From assembly GCA_024449915.1 (NCBI GenBank), contig JAMZAV010013791.1, forward strand, positions 1 through 64,000: a stretch of DNA of 64,000 bases. The letters are read 5' to 3'. This DNA is from Sweltsa coloradensis. Lineage: Eukaryota > Arthropoda > Insecta > Plecoptera > Chloroperlidae. The position numbers were made by a program, and so were the translations under genes. Below the pieces are notes generated by a model that was given only the letters and a program-made list of their open reading frames with translations, had not been told where the DNA came from and ran no database searches. Every line of letters starts with the position of its first letter. The stretch's first letter is position 1. Below are positions 54,230 through 64,000 of the stretch, in pieces.

Positions 54230-55429
54230 TTGCACGTCAGTTAAATTCCTGGCTTCCGAATGTAAAACCAATGATTTTTACAGCATTAATAAAGCTCCAC
54301 ACGTCAAGTTAGAATTTTCAGATTTGTTTTTTGATAGTTTAGTAAATAATTTAAATTGGAAGCTAATGGAATTATTTTTTCTAGGGTGATTTCAACCTTG
54401 ATTTTGAGTAAGAAGACTTACCACCAGTAAATCATGTATTCAAAATTCTCATAGATCACATGGATTGTGCAATTGATAAAATCTGTTACTAAAGGGTTGA
54501 ACATAATAGGTCAGCTACTTTAATTGTCATGTTTATGTAAATCACAATATCACACAATATTATCAGAGCGTCAGGTCTTTGTAAGTGTATGATTAAGTGA
54601 TCATGAATTAATTTACTGTGTTCGTAATATTCTAAGCAAGTTTCTTCCTAAATTTGTAAATACTAGAAAAATTATTAAGAATTGTTGGGGTGGGATATAT
54701 GAGCATTAAATGAAAGAATATCAAGTGGTCCCCTTTATTCAAATTGGTCATGGCGGTAAGTTCAGATGATAAATTGAAATCGTTTGTTAAAGTAACCGTG
54801 GAACTCTAAATGAGCAAGCCCCCCCTGTGAAATTGAGATAGTTAAGCGAAAACCACCCCATGGTTAACAAGCATATATTAGGAAATCATGCATAGGAGAG
54901 ACCACTTGCGCAAAGAATTCAGAATCTTTTTAGAAGGCATGTCAACAGTGTGAGAGGAATCCAAGAACGTTAGAATAAGGTAAATATAGATTCGTTTTTC
55001 GAAGCGTGAGCATTTTAAGTCTTCTTTTGATATGATATTCTCTTCAAAATCTTTATGGTCAAGTTTATAATAAGTTGACAGGTAACAAAGAGTGAAAAAG
55101 AGTGTAGCATTAAGCTCATGACGGAGAATGGGGTAATCCTAACGTCCCTAATCCTGACATTTTGCTGGTTGTTAACAGAAAAGTTTTGTTGGAACGATGT
55201 AGATTTTATCAGTGAAATTGTAGTTTTAAAGGGGGGCGGAATTTAAATAGATAAAGAAGTCCGATAATCTCGCCACATGTAAGGTAACTAATGAAGAACT
55301 GTCATTTCAGCAATTAAACGCCTTAACATTAAATAGCCGACAACACTGCTCAAGATATTCCATGCATAGTTTCAAGAAATGCGCATCACTAGGTCGGCAT
55401 TATTACGTATCTAATTTCCCATTTCTTTC

Positions 55430-56420
55430 TTGTTAGGTGATTTACCCACACAGCTGAAATTGGCAGGGTAACACCTAGTTATAAGGTAAAGGTTAAAAAG
55501 CGTGTTATAGGAATCTCTCTATCGACCTATATCAACTCTTCCAATTGTAGGGAAAATTATCTGAAATCTTTTTCCCAATGAGTTTATGACATGAGTGGAT
55601 GCATCTACTGAAGGTTTAAGTGAAAACCAACATGGTTTTAGAAAGGTAGATCAACGCACAGTGCACTCTTGCAATTTACAGATTTTATCTATAAATGGAT
55701 TAGACAAGCGAATGGTAAGGTTGGGAGGCTGTTTTGGTTGATCTTAGGAAGCATTTGATATCAGTCCATTTTACCTCTTTAATAAAACTAAAAACGGCAA
55801 GGTATACAATAAGTCCTTATTTGTTATCGAATATTGGCGGATTACTTTAAACAAAAAAAAGTGTTTATTCAATCTTGCAAAATATAGTTCAAAAGAAAAA
55901 AAAAACTATTCAACATAAGTATTTTGTGGCGTACCACAAGGTCAATATTAGGACCCCTTTTCATTTATTCTTTACATAGAGTTGATATATTCTACTATAA
56001 TGGTAGTGAATCGGTTTATAATTTTATCATGCTGATGACTTGGTCATTTTATTGAGAAGGTGTGGATGTTGAAGCAAGGTCTAGACGTCTTCACGAAGTT
56101 GTTTTACAAAGAGGATGGATTATTGGTTTAACTCAGGAACTTGAATATATACAATTATGTAAAACAAATTTATATTTTTCATAATGGCCAATGATAGAAG
56201 CATGACAATGATATTCTTTGCTGACGTTGAATTGTAATGGTAAGAGCTAATTTCCTAGAGTGTATGAATTTAATTCTTGGAGTTTTCTTAGATGTAATTT
56301 AAATTTTAACACAGATACAATTATGAATATGTTATGCAATAAGTTATCATCAGCAATAGGAATTATAAGAAAATGACGAGGTTTGTACAAGAGAATGTTG
56401 AGGTTACTTGTAGATTCTTA
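55430..56420 (+). pseudogene. LINE-D reverse transcriptase relic
   Basis: Traces are PTQLKLAG-VTPSYK near 55445, ENQHGFRK near 55625, an F-D-R-K-AFD-like strand near 55738-55760, GVPQGSILGP near 55928-55955, and an ADD box near 56030-56045 (CATGCTGATGACTTGGTC). EFNFLGVFLD near 56265-56295 is the post-palm LGV motif. Reading it needs many frame changes and several stops are present. The pattern suits a CR1/L2-like RT; the clade cannot be fixed by eye. Confidence 0.7.
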
Positions 56421-56526
56421 TTTCACTCTATTTATGTGAGTGTGTTGATTGTAGTGGTTTGGGTCAGTAAGAACGTCTAACCGAATATGTTGTACTTCAG
56501 AAGAGAATTGACCATCTTTTGATTCA

Positions 56527-56796
56527 ATGCCTAGACTGCAAGATTTACAATCTGATGCTTCCGATGTGAGGAAAGTGAATATAGCGTACTGTAAATACAA
56601 TCACAAAGTATTGAAGGTATTTATTCAGAGTATTTTATACCCAATTACTTTTCAATTTTGGTTGATCGTGAATAGAAATGCTTATTTCTCACTGTACTCA
56701 TTGAAAATTCCTAAATTAATTTCCGAATCATTTATAGACAAGTCATTCTTGTACAATAGGAGTATCCTTTTTGAATTCAAATTTCTTAGATATTAG
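56527..56796 (+). pseudogene. LINE-D C-terminal remnant (tentative)
   Basis: An 89-residue frame (LQDLQSDASDVRKVNIAYCK to the stop at 56796) follows the RT relic on the same strand and may be its C-terminal end. No separate domain is recognised. Confidence 0.4.
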
Positions 56797-56850
56797 AAGC
56801 CATTTACTGTAGCTAGGAATAAGTATAAACAAATAGGGAATATTCCACTT

Positions 56851-58480
56851 CAGATGTTTATTTTTATTTTAATTCTTATTCATGATCTTAATGTCACTGC
56901 ACTTTTTTTTATTTAAAAAAAATGTGTTTTTGTGTAATTTAAACACGAATTAAAATTGGACCCCCAGTTTTTGCGTCGCCCAAAAAACTAGCGTACGCCA
57001 TCTTTGGACGGTAACTACGTCAATACTGTGCTTGAGTCAGGCCAATTGGAAAACGTGAAAAAATGTACGTATATGTGTAACATATTTACATACAGACGGG
57101 CGGTGTGCTCGCCCATCCGCTCAACACAACACTCCACAAGGATGTACCATTTTCACCAGTCTTTTGTTTTTCTTTTTTCACGTATGTGACAGGGAGAGTC
57201 GCGAATTCCATTGTGATAAAGAATAACGAGCATTTTTGTCTTGAATTTTTGCATAGCCTAGGACTATCATGTTATTCCTTTATCTACTAAAAGGCTTTAA
57301 TTAGTCATCAAAGTAAGGTTTTTGTGCAGGATGTGTCAGAAACATGGACAGATCTAGCGCCTAGGGTTTGGCAAGTTAAGCCCTAGGGCTTGTCAAGTGA
57401 GTAATTTATACAGTATTCCAACACATACCAATGCCTATATCCTACCGGAACGATTGGCCTAGACTGTTATGTATTATAAATAATTTTCTACGTCTAGGCC
57501 TAGACCAAGGACTGTTTCAAGTTTTGTTTTTTGTGATTCCAATGTCAACTTTTCTCGTGTTTCTGTCTAGGCGTTAACACATGTAAAATGTCCGCCCATC
57601 TGTTACATTACTGTAGCTACGCTAGGCGCCTGCTTATATTTAAACCACCGCCGTCTTGATGTATAATCTCGATCCTACTATAATACTATTCCCAACATCT
57701 TGGTCTAGGATGTATGTTTATCCAATACACGGCGTTGGATCAACATCAGTCTGACGTCACGAGTCGTTTTTAGTCCGCATTAAAAAAACTGCTCTGCTGC
57801 TTTTAAAACGGCTATAATCACTACTGGAATTATTATTTCACGGAAAAACAAAGTAAACATATTTGTAATCGGGACGAAATACTTCTTCTAAAAAATCTAT
57901 TCGTACAGTATTTGGCGGAAGTGGAATATTCCTATTTAAAAGATAAATTGAAGCAGTGTGTAGATGAATATCGAAGAACAAAGAAGAAATTGATCTTTAC
58001 TATTTATTTGTGGGTCATTGTCTCTGTGTTTATGAATGTCAATGTATCTTCATATGTTTCTTATGTATGATTTTGCTGTTCTTCTTGTTTGTTCATTATT
58101 GCTTTGATTTTTGATGTATTCATGTATTATTCAACTTGATAATTTTTCTGCCTAGATTGTTCTGGATTGCCCGCACACTGGTGGAACTTGCACTTGAGTT
58201 AGTGTCCTGCTAAACAATCATTGACTGTGATCAGATTTTTTGACTTTGAACATTTTAAATAATTATTATCTGATATAATTATATATTAGAGTCCAAAGAA
58301 TCTTTTGTACTAAATTAATCAAAGATTTGAACACAAGAATGATGGTTGACACCACAGAATGAAAGATTCGCGTTCGGTGGTTTCCTCCGCGAAAAGATTG
58401 ATTTTCTCCCTGATTTGCTGTTTCCTGGATTTTTGGCAAAAAACCTCATATTCGTTTGAGTGGGACTCGTCTAATAACTC
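56851..58480. other. Unassigned DNA
   Basis: No gene recognised. CCCTAGGGCTTG and CTAGGCCTAGACC words near 57360-57500 resemble the interior of the MITE at 24.5 kb. Short open frames have no domains. Confidence 0.5.
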
Positions 58481-58489
58481 AGTTTTTTC

Positions 58490-59840
58490 TTTTCCGTGTT
58501 TCTTTTTTTAGTGTTTCCTTTTTTCTTCTTCATTTTATTACTTCTTTTTTTCTTTTTTTTTTTTCTTTTTTTTTAAACCTTTTTCCTTTCCTTTTTTTTC
58601 TTTTTTCTTTTGTTTTATTTTTTCTTTTGCTTTCATATCACCCGGTTCTTTTTATATTCGAATTCATTCATAAATTGCGTTTAATTCCTTTTTATTTGTT
58701 ATTAATAAATTTGTTGAGTATTTATGCATTGTGTCATATTAATATTTCAAATATTTACTTAATGTAGTTTCATTGTTGTGTCTGCATCTATGTAAATATA
58801 GATTTATTTAGTTGTCCTCTTTGTAAATCAGTTTTTATAACTGAAATAGGATAAACGTTAAATAAATAAATAAATAAATAAATACAGGTGCTCGACACTC
58901 AGCCTGAATTGACGGTCCTAACGAAAAACAGACCACAAAAGACAACACTGACCTCGGCTTTTTGGACTTCACCGCCTTCGTTCACAAACGTGTAACACAC
59001 GGTTCGAAAGTCACTGGCCATGTAGCCAAATCAATTGTTTTATTCTAATTTGCCTTGCACATATCACAGTGAATTGACGACGACTGTGAGAAACTAGGCG
59101 CTTACAACCCGGTAAAGATCATATTGGCCGCCGCCTGTGATATAAAAGGTTATGAGATGACGGTTAATGGTGTTTTTATGTGATGCGTTTTGTTTTCTTG
59201 TATGCATACAAAAAAAAATGATGATGATAGTAATCTCTCAAAACGAAAGTTATTTATGTGAATGAAAATTAATAATTTAAATGAGATGTGTATTATGTGA
59301 TTTTTTTTTTTAAATAGTATGATTTGAATAGAACTGTGGAAGTTAGTCCCGTTACCTATGATAGAAATTTCCTTCATATGATTGGGAGAGATCAAATTGC
59401 ATGCGCAGGCATCATTTTTGGTGTACATTCTGCTAGCATATGAGTAATCGGTTAAAAGGTTCATCACATGTGGCCCATATAGGAAACCTTTTCTCATGGC
59501 TAGAGATATCCGTGGAGTTAGACGTGTAATTGGCCTATGCGAAGTCTAGAACAATACCAGTGGGGGCTCGGTTCTCTACCAGAAGAGTCGAGAACGTAGG
59601 TGCCGAATTTTTCATTCGTTGTGGGCATCAGAAAATGGATTTTTTATTTTGCGCACACAAACCCAACATGCACCTTCTCAATCAAAAATCGTTTTTGTAT
59701 CCACTCTTGTCACTTAATGATTGATACCCTATAGAGTTAAGTTTCTCTTGTAATTTTGTGAGTTTTGTTTAGGATATGGGCGCGTCAACGAAAGGTAACA
59801 AACGTCCTTTTTCGATGAAACGTAAAGCCGTTAGTACCAT
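58490..59840. repeat. Segmental duplication, copy 1
   Basis: It is matched in the same orientation by 62770 to the window end (GTGCTCGACACTCA at 58887 and 63103, offset 4216). Contents are a T-rich tract (58490-58640), AT-rich DNA, an (AAATA)n microsatellite near 58858-58883, the flank shared with 50.3 kb, a LINE-N 3' fragment and a family A left end. Confidence 0.88.
59078..59752 (-). mobile_element. LINE-N 3' fragment in duplication copy 1
   Basis: GACGACGACTGTGAGAAACT end, UTR, CCHC-coding part and a shortened RNase H part. It lacks the middle of RNase H: TATCCACTCTTG jumps to a CCCTATAGAGTTAAG-like stretch. Family A begins at 59755 (TTTTGTTTAGGATATGGGCG). Confidence 0.75.
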
Positions 59841-59879
59841 TCTCTATTCGAAAGGATTGGCTACTGCCTGTACGGGGTT

Positions 59880-60057
59880 TCCCTTTCCTTCCCTTCTCTA
59901 TAAAAAAAATATTAAGCACATAGTATATAAAGACAAATAATAATATTATCATAGATAAAAAAGAGACATTATATAATAATAATAATATAATAATATAATA
60001 CTATAATGAATAATATATAAAAAAAAAAAAAAAAATAATAATAATAATTTAAAAAAA

Positions 60058-60103
<46 letters not shown>

Positions 60104-60135
60104 TATAATAATATATAAATAATAAATATAATAAA
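59880..60135. repeat. AT-rich microsatellite region
   Basis: Long (ATA/AAT)n and A-rich runs; the 90-residue minus-strand frame here is low-complexity and not a gene. Confidence 0.9.
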
Positions 60136-60984
60136 AGTGTGAAACGGGTCATTTGCCGCGTCGTGTGTTGTACACTTACTATGTGTGAGTTCGACTGTTT
60201 CGGAACCACTGTGGGTTCCATCTTCTGGATGATTGCTGTGGCTTGTTTTTTTAATTATAATATGTTTAATAGTACTAATAAATTTATATACTTTTGTTTA
60301 TTTTTTATATTGGTTATATGTTCGCGTTCTCTTTATTGTCACCTTCTTTTTAACTTGTCTGTTACAACGCCTACCTTAAGCCATGCTCTTCCATTGAGTT
60401 TTCTTAAGCTTTTTAATTATATTTTGTTTTAATATGTATGAATGTTAACTTACCAAATCATTACACTTTTCGACCGTAAATACTATTTTTATCTAAAAAA
60501 TGTGATATTTCGACTAATTTTCAGCAGTCATTATCAAACGAATACAACAACTAAACAACCACAACAAACAAGACAAAAAACATTTCCAATTCAATTCAAC
60601 CAAAATGAATGTTATTACAACTTGATGTATATGTATGATTGACAGTTGATTTCTTTTAGATAAACTTAAAAAGTAATCATGGGCAGGCAGTGCAACCATG
60701 CCTAGTAGTGGTCAGGCTGCGCGGACAACAATAAGACACGCACATCACGTTTCAATAATATCAGAATTATTCGTTAGCAAATATATTGATTTACCATTGT
60801 TGTACGTATCTATTATAATAGGCAGATCCATACTGCAAAGTTTCACAGTTTACATCTACAACGTTATCGGTAAGCCACTACACTTGTCTCCTGGTGGTAT
60901 GAAGATATTAAATTACTCAATGATGTTCCTTCTTATCAAGAAACATTGTAAAATGCCAATTGTTAGTTCGATATAGATATTACT
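60136..60984. other. Unassigned DNA
   Basis: Frames at 60139-60432 and 60698-60976 contain hydrophobic stretches but no recognisable domain. I do not call them as genes. Confidence 0.45.
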
Positions 60985-61690
60985 ATGAAAACGCTAAAGT
61001 CCCACGCGTTGATGGATTGAGAGCTTTTTTTAAGTTTTTAGTTTGGGCGTGGGATAATCTTACTTTTGCAAGTGCTTTGTTTTTGCTGCCTAACGCACTG
61101 TAGGTGTTGTGTCAATTTTCTATTGAAACGTCATTTGGTTATTATTTAATTAACGTAAAACCTTATATTAAGAACCTTTCTTTCTAGTATTCTGGCTAAC
61201 TTTTTCAACTTTTTCTTTCAAAAAGGTCTTCATCACCATACCTTTAATGTCCATGCATTATAATATGAACGTAAAAAAGCCACCACCCTTTTGGTCAGAA
61301 TTTGCCCAAATGGCACGAAAATATCGCACAAAAAATCAAAAAACTTATATTAAAAGCTTTATTCTATAGATTTCTGGCTAAATTTTTCAACTTTTCTTTC
61401 AAAGAGACTACCTTTACCTAACCTTAATGTCCATTTATATATATGACAACGTTGTAGTCCACACATAGTTGGTCAGTAATTGGCCCAAATGGCAAACTAA
61501 GAATATCGGACAAAATCGAAAAAAATCGTAAAAGTACGATATTTATGAGAAATATTTCTTCGAAGATCGGTATGCCGTCTTCACGCCGGGTAGAGAGTGA
61601 ACAAACAAGACAAAAATACAAAAAAAACACACCCGAGCTAAATTTTTTGGGGGTCAGTGAATTTGAAGTCTTCGCTTCGCCTCATCCCAA
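60985..61690. repeat. Repeat F, copy 3 with internal duplication
   Basis: Reverse complement of 36915-37421. A segment of about 185 bp is doubled: CTGGCTAA..TTTTTCAACTTT occurs near 61193 and 61376. Confidence 0.75.
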
Positions 61691-62590
61691 TTAGATAATA
61701 TATGGCGTTTAAGGGAGGAAACCGCCTGCAGCTTGCTGCATTAAGTGTGATATGCCATGAGGTGGGTGGCCAATGAGCCCCTGTTACCTTGTCAGTCCTC
61801 TCGCTGAGTTGGCGACCCCCCCAGGGAGGTGGCCAGTAGATTACGAAGTGTAATGTGTAAGTATTGTGTTTTTTCAGACGTGGAAGCTCCTGGGTCTGTG
61901 GAGTTTGTGTCCCGCTGAGCACAACCGAAGTTCGGAACAAACATTCAAAAGACATGAATAAGGATGGACTTTGGTTGTGAGCCCTCTCACTGTGCACTGG
62001 CAAGTGGACGTTATTTCACTTCATATTAGACTGTAAGCTCAGTTAGATTTCTTTCTATTCCATTGATTGATCACTGAGAACATCGTCTTCAGAGTTGGCC
62101 GAAATGTGTCAGCGATAGTCGGCACTGTTTTACAACCGTCGCTATAATGCCTTTGTAAATTAAATCTTTGAAGGGGGTAGTCCCTGGACCATGCGCGCAT
62201 GTCGCTGAAGTGCCCTTTAACTGGAGTAATCCGCTGAGATGTCAGAACTGTTAAATTCAAACTCAGATCACGGTAGAAATATTTAAGATCTATCGCGATG
62301 TTTTTTCTATAATCATACAATTACTTTTTATTGTGTCCCTTAGATCCGGTGATGAGTTTTTTTAGTTGAGGCTAATTTCTTTAGTTTAATCTTGTTTAAG
62401 TTTTATATAAGTTTAATAAGTATTTGGTGTAATGTGTTAATTTTTTCTTTCAATAGCAATGAACACTTAACCAACTTGCTAGGAAAAAACGCCAAAGTCG
62501 TTGTTAACGAGTGAGCGAGTCATTTGTTCAGTACACGGGAACATTTGTTATTGTTATATAAGTTTTTACATATTTAGTTTAAGTTTGGTA
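61691..62590. other. Unassigned DNA
   Basis: Minus-strand frames of 121 residues (61638-62003) and 93 residues (62039-62320) show no known domain and are left uncalled. CCAAAGTCGTTGTTAACGAG near 62492 repeats 46722. Confidence 0.4.
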
Positions 62591-62594
62591 ATAT

Positions 62595-62690
62595 AGTGGC
62601 GAGTCATTGTAGGCCGATAAAGCGCAACTCTTGCCTATGATAGGCTTAGGGAGGCCTTAGACAGGTAGGGAAATTATCAGTTTCTTTTGC
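62595..62690 (-). repeat. Family A-like left-end fragment
   Basis: GTGGCGAGTCATTGTAGGCC, then ACTCTTGCCTATGATAGGC; weak match. Confidence 0.4.
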
Positions 62691-62769
62691 CGATGGCCGT
62701 TTTTCAAAGTTATTTCCCGAGCTGTTCTTTTTGGGAAACTATTTCGATGGGATTCTATAATCATTTTTG

Positions 62770-64000
62770 CCGGCTTTTTTAATTTTTTTTTTTTTTTTTT
62801 TTTTTTTAAAACTTTTTTCCTTCCTTTTTCTTTTTTTTTTTTTACTTTTCTTTCATATCACCCTTCTTTATATTCGTTCATTCATAAATTGCGTTTAATT
62901 CCTTTTTATTTTATTAATTTTGTTGAGTTTTTAAATGCATGTTGTAATATTACTATTTCAAATTTTTACTTAATTAACTGTAGTTCATTGTTGTGTCTGC
63001 ACCTATGTTACTAGATTTATTTAGTTGTCCTCCTTTGTAAATCAGTTTTTATAACTGAATAGGATAAACGTTAAATAAATAAATAAATAAAAAAAATAAA
63101 GGTGCTCGACACTCAAGCCTGAAAGTGAAGGTCCTAACAGAAACAAAAGGCAACACTGACATCGGCTTGTTGGACTCACCGCCTTCGTTCACAACGTAAA
63201 CAACACGGTTCTGACAGTCACTTGGCCATGTAGCCATAATCAATTGTTTTATTCTAATTTGCCTTGCACATATCACAGTGAAATTGACGACGACGTGAGA
63301 AACTAGGGCGCTTCAACGGTAAGATCATATTGCGCCGCCAGTGATAATAAAAGGTTATGAGATGAGTTAATGGTGTTTTTATGATGCGTTGTTTTCTTGG
63401 TATGCATAACAAAAATAAAATGATGATGATAGTAATAGCAAAACGAAAGATATTTATGTGAATGAAAATTAAAAATTTTAAAATGAGATGTGTATGATGT
63501 GATTTTTTTTTTAAATAGTATGATTGAATGAGAAATTTGGAATTTTAGTCCCCGTTACCATATGATAGAATTTCTTCATATGATTGGGAGGATCAAATTG
63601 CATGCGCAAGGCATCATTTTTGGTAACCATTTGCTAGCATTGATGTACGGTTAAAGGTTCATACATGTGTCACATATAGGAAGAACTTTTCTCTGGCTAA
63701 GAGATTCCGTGAGTTAGACGTGTGTGGCCTTGCGAAGTCTAGACCCAAAACCATCTCTTCTCTACCAGAGATCGAGACGAGGGGGCCCCAAATTTTTCAT
63801 TCGTTGTGGGCACAAAAATGGATTTTTTTTTTTTGCGCCACAACCCAAAATGCACTTCTCAAAACAAAAATCGTTGCTTTATCCCTCTTTCACTTAAGAT
63901 TGAACCCCTTTGAGTTTAAATTTTTAATTTTTGTGGTTTGTTTTGATAATGGGGGCGTCAAACCCAAAAGGTTAAAAAACCCTCCGTTCGGATGAAACGT
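62770..64000. repeat. Segmental duplication, copy 2 (continues past the window)
   Basis: Same order as 58490-59840: T-rich tract (62770-62850), (AAATA)n-like microsatellite near 63072-63092, shared flank, LINE-N 3' fragment and family A start. The match persists to the last base. Confidence 0.85.
63285..63940 (-). mobile_element. LINE-N 3' fragment in duplication copy 2
   Basis: GACGACGACGTGAGAAACTA end, UTR and the same shortened coding part as 59078-59752, so the internal deletion predates the duplication. From about 63750 homopolymer lengths differ often from copy 1. Confidence 0.75.

Larger units (their letters stand above)
54230..56850 (+). mobile_element. LINE-D: relic of an APE-type LINE
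   Basis: Protein-level traces in plus-strand order: LGDFNLDFE near 54385 (endonuclease GDFN box), RSATLI-HVYVNHNIT near 54512-54550, LSDHELIYCVRN near 54595-54630 (SDH box), then a KRKPPPWLT and RRDHLRKEFR linker near 54845-54930, and RT from 55430 onward. No frame stays open for long. This is a much older copy than LINE-N or LINE-C. Confidence 0.75.

Noticed and set aside
58456..58767. Phe/Ser/Leu-rich plus-strand frame resembling a membrane protein
   Set aside because: It translates a T-rich tract that is duplicated at 62.8 kb without the frame being kept.
59949..60221. Low-complexity Leu/Tyr/Ile-rich minus-strand frame
   Set aside because: It is a translated (AAT)n microsatellite.
60698..60976. 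92-residue plus-strand frame as a small membrane protein gene
   Set aside because: It has hydrophobic stretches, but no recognised domain or context; chance in AT-rich DNA is a sufficient explanation.
1..64000. LTR retrotransposon or endogenous virus
   Set aside because: No long terminal repeats, integrase, protease or envelope-like sequence was seen. All RT domains belong to non-LTR types (APE- or RLE-linked, with FVDD, YADD or YMDD boxes in LINE context).

Overview
The window looks like repeat-dominated nuclear DNA of an invertebrate animal. The main evidence is several clades of non-LTR retrotransposon, two non-autonomous DNA transposons with clean target-site duplications, tRNA-derived SINE material, and abundant (ATT)n and (AAATA)n microsatellites. 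I recognise no intact host protein-coding gene, no rRNA or functional tRNA gene, no CRISPR array and no bacterial operon. The species cannot be named from this window; a marine invertebrate such as a mollusc or echinoderm is only a guess from the mix of LINE types.

Names used below. LINE-R: an R2/R4/NeSL-type element (reverse transcriptase, CCHC motif, restriction-like endonuclease). LINE-N: an I/Nimb-type element (zinc-knuckle ORF1; ORF2 with APE endonuclease, RT, RNase H and CCHC). LINE-C: a CR1-type element. LINE-D: a strongly decayed APE-type LINE. Family A: a GC-rich repeat of about 380 bp. Module B: a 100-150 bp repeat equivalent to the 3' end of LINE-N. SINE-T: a tRNA-headed SINE of about 430 bp.

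Layout. 0-1.4 kb: unassigned DNA and SINE-T. 1.4-4.5 kb: LINE-R on the minus strand. 4.5-9.7 kb: family A copies and LINE-N 3' fragments, one carrying a hAT-like insertion. 9.7-11.3 kb: a non-coding module that recurs inverted at 18.0 and 21.7 kb. 11.9-17.1 kb: the most complete LINE-N (minus). 16.35-23.7 kb: a 3.67-kb tandem duplication with breakpoints inside LINE-N ORF1 and family A. 24.16-24.95 kb: a PIF/Harbinger-like MITE. 25.2-25.7 kb: SINE-T. 25.7-29.7 kb: LINE-C (plus), then (ATT)n tracts. 30.0-36.5 kb: truncated LINE-N copies and an A/B array with a nested LINE insertion. 36.9-39.2 kb: foldback and 316-bp tandem repeats. 39.8-50.0 kb: a dense A/B array. 50.3-52.9 kb: an indel-riddled LINE-N copy. 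54.2-56.85 kb: LINE-D relic (plus). 58.5-64 kb: a segmental duplication whose two halves each carry a LINE-N 3' fragment.

The most interesting structure is the A/B system. I count roughly three dozen copies of a short shared motif (TCAACCGkTTAGGTCATA type), and every one I found lies in the same orientation. Read on the minus strand, A followed by B looks like a SINE whose 3' end copies the 3' end of LINE-N. The uniform orientation and direct A-A and B-A joins also suggest local tandem amplification. Between about 40.7 and 53 kb the repeats differ from their relatives mostly by one-base indels, so part of the decay may be uncorrected sequencing error.
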